Positions 52,625-62,451 of a stretch of DNA of 64,000 nucleotides are shown one piece after another. The notes under the pieces were generated by a model. It made no database searches, was not told the origin of the DNA, and was given only the letters and a program-made list of their open reading frames with translations. This stretch comes from Nostoc sp. FACHB-152. Lineage in GTDB: Bacteria; Cyanobacteriota; Cyanobacteriia; Cyanobacteriales; Nostocaceae. The position numbers were made by a program, and so were the translations under genes. The stretch covers positions 310,001 to 374,000 of the forward strand of contig NZ_JACJRV010000001.1 of assembly GCF_014697475.1 (NCBI RefSeq), in the 5' to 3' direction. Positions within the stretch are counted from its first letter, which is position 1. Every line of letters begins with the position of its first letter.

Positions 52625-53563
52625 ATGGCTGAATTTTTTTCAACTTATGGTTCGTTAATCGTCTCTATGGTATTAGGGGCGTTACTCGGACTTTCACTTT
52701 ATTTACCTTTAATGACTGGGCAATTATCATTAGCCAGCCCAGGATTTTATGCTTTGGGTGGATATATTGCGGCAATTTTATCGACACAGGTTTTTAAAAG
52801 TAACAGTAATTTTTATCCTATACCTTTACTGTTATTAGAGATGCTCATTGCTGGGTTAGTCTCTGGTATATTGGGTGCAGCCGTAGGGATTCCAGCTTTA
52901 AGATTACGCGGAATTTATTTAGCGATCGCTACTATTGCTTTTGTCGAAGTTTTACGAGTTCTTTCTTTAAATTTAGACATTACAGGTGGGGCTGTTGGGA
53001 TTTTTGGTATCCCGCAACCCTTCCAAACACAAATCGAATATTTATGGATTGCTTTGCCATTACTATTAATGAGTATGGTGCTATTTTATCGTTTAGAACG
53101 CATTCGCACAGGTAGGGCTTTTACTGCAATCCGCGAAGATGAATTAGCCGCAGGCGCGATGGGAATTAACCCCACATACTACAAAGTTTTAGCTTTTACT
53201 CTCGGTGCAATTCTAGCAGGAATTGTTGGGGCAATTAGCGCACATTTTCTCAACACCTGGAATGCCCGACAAGGTACATTTGATGCCAGTATTATTTACT
53301 TAACCTTTGTTTTAATTGGTGGTTCCAGAACATTTTTAGGTTCGATAGCTGGTGGGATGGTGTTTACAGCTTTACCAGAAATTTTACGGGGAATAGCAGA
53401 TACAGGTGGTTTACCGAATTGGCTGGCGCAATTTTTACGAGATGGCAGATTAATTATTTTTGGACTACTAATTGTGATCGGAACTATTTTCTTCCCTCAA
53501 GGTTTAGTAACTCCTGATATTTTCAAAATAGGTAGGGCAAGAAAGGTAAGAGGGGACAGGTAA
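52625..53563 (+). CDS. Liv-type ABC permease (LivM-like)
   Basis: 312 residues, LivM-like: YLPLMTGQLSLASPGFYALGGY, IAFVEVLRVLSLNLDITGGAVGIFGI, AFTAIREDELAAGAMGINPTYYKVLAF (coupling loop). Begins 5 bp after LivH. Its last codons (KVRGDR and the stop) are supplied by an STRR that continues downstream, so the 3' end has been replaced by repeat sequence. Confidence 0.92.
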   Translation: MAEFFSTYGSLIVSMVLGALLGLSLYLPLMTGQLSLASPGFYALGGYIAAILSTQVFKSNSNFYPIPLLLLEMLIAGLVSGILGAAVGIPALRLRGIYLAIATIAFVEVLRVLSLNLDITGGAVGIFGIPQPFQTQIEYLWIALPLLLMSMVLFYRLERIRTGRAFTAIREDELAAGAMGINPTYYKVLAFTLGAILAGIVGAISAHFLNTWNARQGTFDASIIYLTFVLIGGSRTFLGSIAGGMVFTALPEILRGIADTGGLPNWLAQFLRDGRLIIFGLLIVIGTIFFPQGLVTPDIFKIGRARKVRGDR

Positions 53564-53630
53564 CAGGTGATAGGTGACAGGTTATAGAGTTAAAAGTTTT
53601 TTGGTTTTTAAGTTTGATTATCTGTTGATG
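53551..53630. repeat. STRR with shared flank, copy 2
   Basis: GGACAGGTAACAGGTGATAGG with the same flank pattern (AAAG.TTTTTGG...ATCTGTTGAT) as 47156-47220. It overlaps the end of the LivM-like gene. Confidence 0.55.
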
Positions 53631-53671
53631 TCATAATCACCTTGGCGGTTGTTATAGATGCAAAATTAAAG

Positions 53672-54463
53672 ATGTCACAAATTAACCTTATAGATAAACA
53701 CAAAGTTATATTAGAGGCAAATTCGTTAACTCGCCGTTTTGGGGGTTTAGTAGCAGTTAATAATGTATCTTTTACGGTTAAACAACATGAAATTTTTGGT
53801 TTAATTGGCCCTAACGGTGCTGGGAAAACAACATTATTTAACTTAATTACAGGCTTAATTCCCCCATCTAGTGGCGGATTAGTTTATCAAAACAAAGAAA
53901 TTTCGCAACTGCGCCCCCATCAAATTGCAGCTTTAGGTATTGCTAGGACTTTTCAAAATATACGTTTATTTGGAGAATTATCGGCGTTAGAAAATGTCAT
54001 AATTGCCCGACATTTGCATAATAAAAGTAACATGATCGCCGGAGTTTTGGGGCTACCACCTGCTTTTAGGGAAGAGTATAACAGTCAGCAAAAAGCCTTA
54101 GAATTATTAAAATTAGTTGGCTTAAGCGATCGCACCGCAGAAAAAGCCAAAAACTTCGCCTACGGGGATCAGCGTCGTTTAGAAATAGCCCGTGCTTTGG
54201 CTTTAGAACCGCAAATCTTACTCCTTGATGAACCAGCAGCCGGGATGAACCCCAGCGAGAAACAACAACTGAGTGAATTTATCCGCAATATCCGCGATCG
54301 CTTCAATTTAACAATTATTTTGATTGAGCATCACGTACCATTAGTTATGGGTTTGTGCGATCGCATTGCCGTTTTAGATTTTGGACAACTGATTGCTTTA
54401 GGTGAACCATCCGTAGTGAGAAATGATCCGGCGGTAATTGAAGCGTATTTAGGAAATGAATAG
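53672..54463 (+). CDS. Liv-type ABC ATPase (LivG-like)
   Basis: 264 codons from ATG 53672 (the frame's TTG at 53642 is less likely). LivG features: Walker A GPNGAGKTT, FQNIRLFGELSALENV, signature FAYGDQRRLEIARAL (altered but LivG-typical), Walker B ILLLDEPAAGMNP, and IILIEHHVPLVMGL. Drives the transporter with LivF. Confidence 0.92.
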   Translation: MSQINLIDKHKVILEANSLTRRFGGLVAVNNVSFTVKQHEIFGLIGPNGAGKTTLFNLITGLIPPSSGGLVYQNKEISQLRPHQIAALGIARTFQNIRLFGELSALENVIIARHLHNKSNMIAGVLGLPPAFREEYNSQQKALELLKLVGLSDRTAEKAKNFAYGDQRRLEIARALALEPQILLLDEPAAGMNPSEKQQLSEFIRNIRDRFNLTIILIEHHVPLVMGLCDRIAVLDFGQLIALGEPSVVRNDPAVIEAYLGNE

Positions 54464-54570
54464 ATTTATTACTAAAATCTAAAAACAGAAACAATTATAC
54501 TTAATGGATAATAAGGAATAGGAAAAATTTTTGAATTAACAAATAAGTAGAACGACTGGGAAAACCGCCG

Positions 54571-55317
54571 ATGAACTCTGATGAACGCCGATATGAAGAT
54601 AAACAAGGTTTTAAAATTTTAGAATTAGAAAACCTTGATGTTAATTATGGCGGTATCCAAGCCCTAAAAAATATTAATTTAACTATTAATCAAGGTGAAG
54701 TAGTCACTTTAATTGGTGCCAATGGTGCTGGTAAAACTACTACGCTTAGAGCAATATCAAAAATAGTTAATCCTAAGAATGGTAATATTATTTACAGTGG
54801 ACATAATATTACCCGCCGCCAGCCTCACGAAGTTGTTCAGCTAGGTATTGCTCATTCTCCTGAAGGACGCAGAGTATTAGCAAAGCAAACAGTTTTTGAT
54901 AACCTAATGTTGGGTGCTTATATTCGTTCTAATCAAGCAGAAATCAAAGCAGATATTCAACGCCAATTTGAAATATTTCCGCGTTTGTCACAAAGGCGTA
55001 ATCAACTAGCAGGAACTCTCAGTGGTGGTGAACAACAAATGTTAGCGATCGCTCGTGCATTAATGAGTAGGCCAAAGCTGTTATTGTTAGATGAGCCAAG
55101 CTTAGGTTTAGCACCCGCAATTGTTAGAGAAATCTTCTCAATTATTGAAAATCTCCGCGCTACAGGCGTGACTATTTTATTAGTTGAACAAAACGCTAAC
55201 CTAGCTCTCCAAATAGCTGATAGAGGCTATGTACTAGAAGCTGGTTCTATCACTTTAACAGGTGCAGCATCAGAATTAATTAGTGATGAGCGCGTGAAAA
55301 AAGCTTATTTAGGATAA
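54571..55317 (+). CDS. Liv-type ABC ATPase (LivF-like)
   Basis: 248 residues. Walker A GANGAGKTT, GIAHSPEGRRVLAKQTVFDNL (LivF signature), LSGGEQQMLAIARAL, Walker B LLLDEPSLGLAP and LLVEQNANLALQIADR. Last gene of the operon; intergenic 107 bp. Confidence 0.93.
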   Translation: MNSDERRYEDKQGFKILELENLDVNYGGIQALKNINLTINQGEVVTLIGANGAGKTTTLRAISKIVNPKNGNIIYSGHNITRRQPHEVVQLGIAHSPEGRRVLAKQTVFDNLMLGAYIRSNQAEIKADIQRQFEIFPRLSQRRNQLAGTLSGGEQQMLAIARALMSRPKLLLLDEPSLGLAPAIVREIFSIIENLRATGVTILLVEQNANLALQIADRGYVLEAGSITLTGAASELISDERVKKAYLG

Positions 55318-55774
55318 TTATATTTAGGGGCTAGATAAAGGCTAGAGGCTAGGGACTAGATCAGAAAATTTTTAGTGTTTGGTTGTGAGATTTTCTCGTA
55401 ATTAGCTAAGTTGAAAAATTACTGAGTCAAAAATTTTATTTTCTAATATTCCCTAGGGATTATTAGAAAACTCTGTGATCCCCCCAACCCCCCTTAAAAA
55501 GTAGGGCTAAGAAACTCTTAAAGTCCACGGCAGATGCTTCAAGTCGCGGAACCCGCCCAACGCACTCCCTCCCCTTTTTAAGGGGGATTTAGGGGGATCT
55601 AAAAAGTTAGGAGGCAAAATGAAGAGTTTGAAAACACGCCCTAACCTCTAACCCCTAACTTCTTTGAGATTGATTACAAAACATTACAAAATATGTCATA
55701 TATTTAGTTTGCACCCATCTTTTAAAATACCTATCCATCCATAGGTGTGAACTCAACTTGCCTTAAATAAACCC
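55318..55774. other. Intergenic, 457 bp
   Basis: Contains an STRR near 55325-55360 and the MITE at 55477-55599. No gene. Confidence 0.5.
55477..55599. mobile_element. MITE-like element with GATCCCCC ends
   Basis: 123 bp bounded by imperfect terminal inverted repeats: left GATCCCCCCAACCCCCCTTA, right TTAAGGGGGATTTAGGGGGATC read outward as the complement. No coding capacity. Elements with these ends are common in filamentous cyanobacteria and are likely moved by an IS transposase in trans. Confidence 0.75.
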
Positions 55775-56422
55775 ATGAGTCAAATAGTCTGGATCGCAAG
55801 ACACGCCAACCGCCTCGATTTTGTTAACCCTGATTGGTTCCTTACCGCCAAACGACGCTACGATCCGCCACTGTCTGATGATGGTTTCGTGCAGGCAAAA
55901 CAATTAGCCCAACGCTTGAAAACAGAGAAAATTGCCCATATTTTCGCTTCTCCCTTTCTGCGAACTGTACAAACAGCGAATGCAGTGGCAGAAATGCTAG
56001 ATTTGCCGATTAATTTAGAAACAGGCTTGAGTGAATGGCTAAACCCTGCCTGGATGACAGAAGAACCAGAAAGGCTTTCAGTTTCAGCCTTAAAAGAGTT
56101 ATTTCCTAGAATAGATACCAGCTACACACCTCGCATTGCTGCGAAATATCCTGAAACTCACGAACAAGTGCGATCGCGTTCAGGACAAACGGCCAGATGT
56201 TTAGCAACAGAATTTTTTCCTGAGAATATTTTATTAGTCGCTCATGGTGCTTCTGTTTTAGGAGCAGCAATGGGGTTAGTGGGTGAAGTTGCTAAAACCG
56301 AAGTGAAGGCTTCTTTATGTTCCTTAGTCAAGGTTGTGCTTCAAGGCCCCGAATGGTTGCTAGAACTAAAGGGAGACACTTCTCATTTAACTGAGATAGA
56401 AGAAGTAATTAGATTTGCCTAA
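55775..56422 (+). CDS. Histidine phosphatase (phosphoglycerate-mutase-like)
   Basis: 215 residues. VWIARHANRLDF gives the RH(A) motif with catalytic His; PFLRTVQTANAVAEML; LLVAHGASVLGAAMGLVG supplies the second His. Branch 1 histidine phosphatase, substrate unknown. Alone on plus strand. Confidence 0.88.
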   Translation: MSQIVWIARHANRLDFVNPDWFLTAKRRYDPPLSDDGFVQAKQLAQRLKTEKIAHIFASPFLRTVQTANAVAEMLDLPINLETGLSEWLNPAWMTEEPERLSVSALKELFPRIDTSYTPRIAAKYPETHEQVRSRSGQTARCLATEFFPENILLVAHGASVLGAAMGLVGEVAKTEVKASLCSLVKVVLQGPEWLLELKGDTSHLTEIEEVIRFA

Positions 56423-56542
56423 ATTCTTCAACATGGCAGAAGACTGGAAACACAAAGCATAAGAAAATTCACTATTAATCAAGTCTCATTGTCAACTCCA
56501 TCCTTTAATTAGGAATAGAACAACAGCAACTAAATTACTATT

Positions 56543-57571
56543 ATGACTTTATTACTAGCAGGAGATATCGGCGGCACAAAAACCATTTTGCGATTGGTGG
56601 AAAAATCAGAAGAATCACCAGCGTTACAGAATATTTATGAAGAAAGTTACCGCAGCAGTGATTTTCCAGATTTAGTACCGATAGTGCAGCAGTTTTTGCA
56701 CAAAGCTAATACACCAACTCCGCAAAAAGCCTGTTTTGCGATCGCCGGGCCAATAGTCAACAACACTGCTAAACTCACAAACTTAGCATGGTTTCTCGAT
56801 ACCGGACGTTTAGCCCAAGAATTAGGCATTGCGTCTATTTCTTTAATTAACGACTTTGCTGCGGTTGGCTATGGCATTTTCGGTTTGGGTAAAGATGATG
56901 TACTGACTCTACAATCTGGCAAATACATACCTGAAGCCCCTATTGCCGTTATTGGTGCTGGAACTGGTTTAGGCCAAGGTTTCTTAATCAAGCAGGGAAA
57001 CCACTATCAAGTTTTTCCTACCGAAGGTGGACACACCGACTTTGCCCCCCGCACCGAGTTAGAGTTTCAATTGATGAAATACTTGCTGGATAAACATGAT
57101 ATTCAGCGTGTTTCTGTAGAACGAGTCGTTTCAGGAATGGGGATTGTTTCTATTTATCAATTTTTGCGCGATCGCAAACACGCCGTCGAATCACCCGAAA
57201 TCGCCAAAATCGTCAGAACTTGGGAACAAGAAGCCGGACAGCAAGAAAAAAGCGTCGATCCCGGTGCAGCGATTGGTAAAGCCGCAGTACAAAAAAGCGA
57301 TCGCCTCTGTGAACAAACTCTACAACTGTTTGTCGATGCTTATGGTGCAGAAGCCGGAAATCTTGCCCTAAAACTTCTGCCTTATGGTGGCTTATACATT
57401 GCTGGCGGAATTGCGCCTAAAATCTTGCCATTGATTCAAAACGGTAACTTCTTGTTGAACTTCAGCCAAAAAGGTAGAATGCGTTCCATTCTCGAAGAAA
57501 TACCTGTATATATTATTCTCAACCCCCAAGTAGGATTAATAGGTGCCGCTTTGTGTGCTGCTAGGTTATAA
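56543..57571 (+). CDS. glk: Glucokinase
   Basis: 342 residues. LLLAGDIGGTKTILRLV (phosphate 1), GAGTGLGQGFLI (connecting/adenosine region), TEGGHTDFAP and GGLYIAGGIAPKIL match bacterial ATP-glucokinases (Glk family). Phosphorylates glucose to glucose-6-phosphate, feeding glycolysis and the oxidative pentose phosphate pathway used in darkness and in heterocysts. Downstream exported protein gene is 43 bp away. Confidence 0.93.
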   Translation: MTLLLAGDIGGTKTILRLVEKSEESPALQNIYEESYRSSDFPDLVPIVQQFLHKANTPTPQKACFAIAGPIVNNTAKLTNLAWFLDTGRLAQELGIASISLINDFAAVGYGIFGLGKDDVLTLQSGKYIPEAPIAVIGAGTGLGQGFLIKQGNHYQVFPTEGGHTDFAPRTELEFQLMKYLLDKHDIQRVSVERVVSGMGIVSIYQFLRDRKHAVESPEIAKIVRTWEQEAGQQEKSVDPGAAIGKAAVQKSDRLCEQTLQLFVDAYGAEAGNLALKLLPYGGLYIAGGIAPKILPLIQNGNFLLNFSQKGRMRSILEEIPVYIILNPQVGLIGAALCAARL

Positions 57572-57614
57572 CACTAGCATCATCAGTGATATCTGCATCG
57601 GCAGAGCAAAATCT

Positions 57615-58217
57615 ATGACATTTAAAAGATTGTTCCCATTAATTGCCGCCGCATTTGTCTGCGGTGGTTCTTTCGTTGTGGAAGCGAGTCAGCCTAAGCC
57701 ACCAGTCACCCAAAAGAAAGTAACTCTAACTCAACCAGTCCAACCAAAATGGCAGCTATTCCGTGCGCCGGATGGACGTTTCACCGTTTTGATGCCTGGG
57801 GTACCTAACCAGAAAACCCAAACTCAAAAAACCCAAATAGGAGAAATTGACTTAGAAATATTTGCAGCTGAACCACCAAAGCAAGAAGTTGCCTATTTAG
57901 TTGTTTACAATGATTTTCCCCATAGTTATGGCAAAATGACCAATCCCCAAACTATTTTGGATCAAGCCCAGTATATGGCTTTAAAAACTACGAAAAGCAG
58001 TTTAATTCGTCAGCGTAATATTCGTAGTTCCAATGGTCATCCAGGTAAAGAAATTGAGTATGTTAATGGTAGAGGCAAAATTATCAGAAGTAGGATGTAT
58101 GTTGCGGAAGGGAGACTTTATCAAGTCATGGTAGTTACTACTAAAAAGCAACAAAAATTCTTAGATAGAACTATTACGGGATATTTAAATTCTTTCCAAG
58201 TAGTTTTGAAAAAATAA
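57615..58217 (+). CDS. Exported protein of unknown function
   Basis: 200 residues from ATG 57615 (the frame opens upstream at 57543, overlapping glk, and is rejected for lack of signal peptide continuity). Signal peptide FKRLFPLIAAAFVCGGSFVV. Mature part has repeated strands (WQLFRAPDGRFTVLMPG, EIDLEIFAAEPPKQEVAYLV) and no enzyme motif. A cyanobacterial conserved pattern is suspected. A terminator-like hairpin follows. Confidence 0.8.
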   Translation: MTFKRLFPLIAAAFVCGGSFVVEASQPKPPVTQKKVTLTQPVQPKWQLFRAPDGRFTVLMPGVPNQKTQTQKTQIGEIDLEIFAAEPPKQEVAYLVVYNDFPHSYGKMTNPQTILDQAQYMALKTTKSSLIRQRNIRSSNGHPGKEIEYVNGRGKIIRSRMYVAEGRLYQVMVVTTKKQQKFLDRTITGYLNSFQVVLKK

Positions 58218-58228
58218 GATAATTGACC

Positions 58229-58252
58229 TGCCTTGGATAAAAATCCAAGGCA
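58229..58252 (+). terminator. Stable hairpin, possible terminator
   Basis: TGCCTTGGAT-AAAA-ATCCAAGGCA, a perfect 10-bp stem directly after the exported-protein gene. T run weak. Confidence 0.6.
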
Positions 58253-58276
58253 TTCCATATAAAGTTACTAGTAAAG

Positions 58277-59098
58277 ATGAATAATCAAATAAACCTAGAT
58301 GACTATAAGCAACAAATAGTTAATACTTACAATGATAGAAGTCATAAATATGATGAAAGTGAATGGCATAGAAAAATAGCCTATTGTCTTGTGGAGTATG
58401 CACAAATTAGTGATAGGCAACAAGTGCTAGACATTGCCACTGGGACGGGTCATGTTGCCTTAAAAGTAGCTCAAATAGTTGGAGATGGTCACGTTGTTGC
58501 TGTAGATATTTCTCCAGCAATGCTTGACCAAGCTAGGCGCAAAGCAGAAAAATTAAGTCTGAGCAATCTTGAATTTAAGTTAGCCGATGCTGAAGCCCTC
58601 AATTTTTCTAACAACAGTTTTGACTGTATTTTGTGTGCTAATGCTTTTCCTTTAATGACAGATAGGTTGGCTGCATTACGGCTTTGGCATAAATTGCTTA
58701 AACCAAATGGATTAATTGCTATCCATGTACCCGGAGATAGAGCATTTACAGTAGGTATTGTTTTACAAAATGTATTAGAAAAATATGATGTAAAATTTTC
58801 AGCTAACGAGTCAATAGGTACTGTTGAAAAGTGTGCTGATTTACTTACAAACGCTGGCTTTGTAGCAATTAAAATTTCAACCCAGCAGTATGGTAACTAT
58901 ATTACTTTGGAGCAAGCAAAGCAAAGATGGACTATCAATTCCAGCCTGACATTCCCTAACCCGTTATCGCAGCTATCGCCACAACAATTAGCAAAAGCCC
59001 AGGCGGAATATGATACCCAATTAGAAGCATTAGCCACAGAACAAGGTATTTGGAATGATGGGACTAGCCTTTTTGCGATCGCCCGCAAACCAGCCTAA
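58277..59098 (+). CDS. Class I SAM-dependent methyltransferase
   Basis: 273 residues. Motif I VLDIATGTGHVALKVAQ (glycine-rich SAM site), AVDISPAMLDQARRKAE, LADAEALNFSNNSFDCI and the HKLLKPNGLIAIHV strand. UbiE-like organisation, but the substrate cannot be known. Isolated plus-strand gene, followed by a hairpin. Confidence 0.88.
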   Translation: MNNQINLDDYKQQIVNTYNDRSHKYDESEWHRKIAYCLVEYAQISDRQQVLDIATGTGHVALKVAQIVGDGHVVAVDISPAMLDQARRKAEKLSLSNLEFKLADAEALNFSNNSFDCILCANAFPLMTDRLAALRLWHKLLKPNGLIAIHVPGDRAFTVGIVLQNVLEKYDVKFSANESIGTVEKCADLLTNAGFVAIKISTQQYGNYITLEQAKQRWTINSSLTFPNPLSQLSPQQLAKAQAEYDTQLEALATEQGIWNDGTSLFAIARKPA

Positions 59099-59123
59099 AA
59101 CCACAGATAATTGACCTGTGGTT
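59099..59123 (+). terminator. Hairpin after the methyltransferase gene
   Basis: AACCACAG-...-CTGTGGTT, an 8-bp stem with 9-nt loop directly after the stop. Possible terminator; T run absent. Confidence 0.45.
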
Positions 59124-59205
59124 CAACATCCCAAAACCTGATTGGTAAGAGTGCGATCGCTCTTATAGCAACAGCCAACACAATATTACACATTACAGGA
59201 CTTTT

Positions 59206-59257
59206 AACCCTGTCACCTGTCACCTGTCCCCTATCACCTATCACCTATCACCTACCT
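59206..59257. repeat. STRR (CACCTGT/CACCTAT units)
   Basis: About seven 7-bp units such as CACCTGT and CACCTAT, the reverse complement of the ACAGGTG type at 53551. It ends at the ilvN stop. Confidence 0.6.
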
Positions 59258-59774
59258 AAACCTTTGCTTCCAAAGACTTCAGCAATTCAGTATTTACACC
59301 CGATTCACGAGTGAGGGAAATTTTGCCAGTCCGGGCTATTTCCTTAATACCAAATTTTTGTAGCACCTGCACAATCGCTACCATCTTCCCTGGATCTCCC
59401 ACCACTTCCAAAGTGAGGGAATCTTCAGCCACATCTACGACTCGCGCCCGGAAAATTTGAGCCAATTCAATCACTTCTGAGCGGTTGATGCTAGTAGCAT
59501 TCACCTTCACAAGCATCAATTCCCGCTCTACACAGGGAGTTTCAGTAATATCCTGTACTTTCAGGACATTGATCAACTTGTATAGTTGCTTGGTGATTTG
59601 CTCGATTATGCGATCGTCACCAGCCACCACCATCGTAATGCGCGAAATTCCTCCCTGCTCGGCTTGACCCACAGCAAGGCTTTCGATGTTATAGCCCCGA
59701 CGGGCAAACAAACTAGAAATGCGGGACAGAACACCCGCCTCATCTTCTACCAAAACAGAAAGGGTATGTTTCAT
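59256..59774 (-). CDS. ilvN: Acetolactate synthase small (regulatory) subunit
   Basis: 172 residues from ATG 59774 ([20 protein letters not shown]). Two ACT-type halves: the first binds branched-chain amino acids ([20 protein letters not shown]), the second ([28 protein letters not shown]) is the ALS-associated domain. Controls the large subunit by valine feedback. Catalytic subunit is not in the window. Highly confident by family length. Confidence 0.95.
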   Translation of the reverse strand: MKHTLSVLVEDEAGVLSRISSLFARRGYNIESLAVGQAEQGGISRITMVVAGDDRIIEQITKQLYKLINVLKVQDITETPCVERELMLVKVNATSINRSEVIELAQIFRARVVDVAEDSLTLEVVGDPGKMVAIVQVLQKFGIKEIARTGKISLTRESGVNTELLKSLEAKV

Positions 59775-60052
59775 CTTTGCCAACACAGGCTCAGGCAGCT
59801 ATTACTAACGCAAGCATTAGCTAATCGCCACCTTACACGTACTGTTAAACTAAATTTTTGCATGAATAACTCAGATTTCCTATTCTAAACTTATAGCGGC
59901 ACTCATTCCACTAGCTAAAGAAAAGTTTTGGATAAATCATACTGAAAGCAGAATCCATCTTGAGAGCAAATCTTTTCCTTGACAGATGAAGATTAGGGCT
60001 AAAAACCTATATTCTCAGAATGTTATAGAACTTTCATAGGAGAGCAGCATAT

Positions 60053-60415
60053 ATGAGTTGGTTAAAAAGATTGTTTGGTTTAGAAAAACCTCAAAATGCC
60101 CAAGTAAATCCGGAACCGCAGGCAGTACCACAAGGTGTTTCGGCTGCACCTACAGCTACTCAGTCTATTCCACCAGAAAGAATTGGGTTAAATGGCGAAT
60201 ATGACCAAAGTGGTTTAGCCAAGCGTGTAGCATTAGCTTTTGATCAAAATCAGGAGCTTGATGACGTAGATACTCTCTGGGTTGCTCAAACAGGTGGGAC
60301 TGTAGTCCTAAAAGGCAAAGTTCCTAGCCAAGACATTCTCAACAAAATGGTTTCTGTAGCTCGTTCAGTGAATGGTGCTACCGGCGTAGATACAAATCAA
60401 GTTCAGATTGGCTAA
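60053..60415 (+). CDS. BON-domain protein
   Basis: 120 residues. N-terminal MSWLKRLFGLEKP and a Pro/Ala-rich linker, then a BON domain (about 52-120): ALAFDQNQELDDVDTLWVAQTGGTVVLKGKVPSQDILNKMVSVARSVNGATGVDTNQ. BON domains bind phospholipid or oligomerise. Preceded by GGAGAG ribosome-binding site at 60041. Function unknown, probably stress or envelope related. Confidence 0.85.
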   Translation: MSWLKRLFGLEKPQNAQVNPEPQAVPQGVSAAPTATQSIPPERIGLNGEYDQSGLAKRVALAFDQNQELDDVDTLWVAQTGGTVVLKGKVPSQDILNKMVSVARSVNGATGVDTNQVQIG

Positions 60416-60469
60416 GTTTTCTAGATAGGAAAATGAGGGGTTAATTACCCATGAAAGTTAATCCTAATT

Positions 60470-61399
60470 TTATGTCTGGGATGGCTGGCGATCGCCAAGA
60501 CATCGGTTAATCCAATCTAAAATGGCTTGGTTAACCTGTTCTGGGCATTCATCATGGGGACAATGCCCCACATTATCTAGGTTTAGTAGTTCTAATTTCT
60601 CGTTGTATTGAGCAAACTGACTAGCCAGGGCTGGGGGAACAAATCGGTCTTTTTGTCCCCAAATTAACAGCATCGGAATTGTTAATGTTGGCAATACAGC
60701 TTTGACATTAGGACTAAAATTAACCCCAATCGCAGCTTTAAATAAGGCACTAAATGCCCTTGCTGAACCCCTATCTTGGGGAGGCCCAGCCAAAATTTCT
60801 ATCAATTCATCGGTGATGGCTTCGGGGTTAGCATATGCCAAACTTGCCCAGCGACGTACAAAGTTAGGTTGGCGTACAAAGTGAAATACTGGTTTCAATA
60901 TCCACGGTGAAGCCACAATATTTTTGATGGCTGTGACAACGGGGCGTAAAACAGGAGGTATCGCTTCTTGCTCTAATGATGGGTCAGGTAAACTCATCAT
61001 CACAATTCCCTGCACCATATCAGGATGCGCCGCCGCCGCCGCTAAGGAAATCAATGAACCATTAGAATTTCCTATCAATACAGCAGGTTGACGAATAAAT
61101 GTCCGCCAGAACTCGTACACCTGCTCTACCCATAAATCTATGCTGTAATTTGCTGGAGCTTTTTCAGAAGCACCAAAGCCCAACATATCTAAGGCATAGA
61201 CCGTGTGGTGTTGTGCCAAATCCTCTAAATTATGCCGCCAGTGACCAATAGAAGCACCAAATCCATGTAGTAAAATTAAGGGCGTTGTCTTGTCGTCACT
61301 TTGGCTAGGTCTGATATAGGTATAACGAGTTTGCCAGCCCCGCCAAACCCAATCTCTTTGATTACCGACTCGTTGCTGCCAGTGTATTGCAGTTGTCAA
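60470..61399 (-). CDS. Alpha/beta-hydrolase
   Basis: 309 residues. LILLHGFGASIGHWRHN (oxyanion HG), nucleophile elbow GNSNGS (Ser, about 118), Asp in IWGQKDRFVPP, His in NVGHCPHDECPE; complete triad. Related to cyanobacterial lipase/hydrolases of unknown substrate, possibly plastid-like PLE or haloperoxidase-type. Convergent with the BON-protein gene. Confidence 0.88.
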   Translation of the reverse strand: MTTAIHWQQRVGNQRDWVWRGWQTRYTYIRPSQSDDKTTPLILLHGFGASIGHWRHNLEDLAQHHTVYALDMLGFGASEKAPANYSIDLWVEQVYEFWRTFIRQPAVLIGNSNGSLISLAAAAAHPDMVQGIVMMSLPDPSLEQEAIPPVLRPVVTAIKNIVASPWILKPVFHFVRQPNFVRRWASLAYANPEAITDELIEILAGPPQDRGSARAFSALFKAAIGVNFSPNVKAVLPTLTIPMLLIWGQKDRFVPPALASQFAQYNEKLELLNLDNVGHCPHDECPEQVNQAILDWINRCLGDRQPSQT

Positions 61400-61917
61400 A
61401 CTTGCCTCCCATGTATCAGCACTGTACTAATACCCATCATAAAAGCTGAACATAGAGAAGAGGCAGGGGGCCGAATTTGGTAGGGTCTGTTATTGATGTC
61501 CTAACGCACCGCGAATCTCGGATGATGCGTTGCGCTAGGCGACAACACACCCTACTACTACATACTTTTGGTTATAGTATAAATGTATAGAATGTCACCT
61601 TTACCGAAGAATTGAAATTTGCTCAAAACTTGATATCCTGGGAACATCCATAGCCTTTAAGCTGTCATTAACTAGTAAAATAATTGTTACAATAGTTAAT
61701 GCTTCTCTAGATTATTTGATTTTAGTTAACTATTGCAGAGAAATTATCTCAGAATGAGTAGAATGACAAATACAGCCATTGGTAACTAGGCTATAGATTA
61801 GTTACTCTATAATCAGAGTCTCATTTTTAAGTCCTCAGTTATTTAAGTATTGTGCTTCTGAGGCATACCAACCAAAACCTAAACCTTATTCTAAAAAGAG
61901 AGCTCCCACAAATCATA
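61400..61917. other. Intergenic, 518 bp, infC leader
   Basis: Includes a dispersed-type repeat near 61497-61556 (TCCTAACGCACCGC ... GCGTTGCGC..ACACACCCTAC). The last 300 bp are AT-rich and form the infC upstream region. No riboswitch identified. Confidence 0.45.
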
Positions 61918-62451
61918 ATGCCAGTGATTGAGAAAAAAAGAACTCGCGATCTGCCCCAAATTAACGAAAGAATCCGCTTTCCGAAAATTCGAGTCATTGA
62001 TACTGATGGCTCCCAACTCGGAATTATCACTCCTCAAGAAGCACTGCAACTAGCAGAAGAAAAGGAGCTAGATTTAGTGCTGCTGAGTGATAAGGCTGAC
62101 CCGCCAGTTTGCCGAATCATGGACTACGGTAAATACAAGTTTGAACAAGAGAAAAAGGCGCGGGAAGCCCGGAAAAAGCAACACACGGCTGATGTCAAAG
62201 AAGTCAAGATGCGCTACAAGATAGAAGAACACGACTATAACGTGCGTGTTAAACAAGCAGAACGCTTCTTGAAAGACGGTGATAAAGTCAAAGCCACTGT
62301 GATGTTTCGGGGTCGAGAAATTCAACACAGTGACTTAGCAGAAACATTGCTCAAGCGCATGGCTACAGATTTGGAGCCTTTTGGGGAAGTGCAGCAAGCA
62401 CCCAAAAAAGAGGGAAGAAATATGATGATGCTGATTTCTCCCAAAAAGTAA
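61918..62451 (+). CDS. infC: Translation initiation factor IF-3
   Basis: 177 residues from ATG 61918. Start [20 protein letters not shown] followed by [20 protein letters not shown] (IF3 N-domain), [23 protein letters not shown] linker, and the C-domain [30 protein letters not shown]-3 discriminates initiator tRNA and start codons. An upstream in-frame extension to 61852 exists but lacks homology. A terminator follows at 62538. Confidence 0.97.
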   Translation: MPVIEKKRTRDLPQINERIRFPKIRVIDTDGSQLGIITPQEALQLAEEKELDLVLLSDKADPPVCRIMDYGKYKFEQEKKAREARKKQHTADVKEVKMRYKIEEHDYNVRVKQAERFLKDGDKVKATVMFRGREIQHSDLAETLLKRMATDLEPFGEVQQAPKKEGRNMMMLISPKK

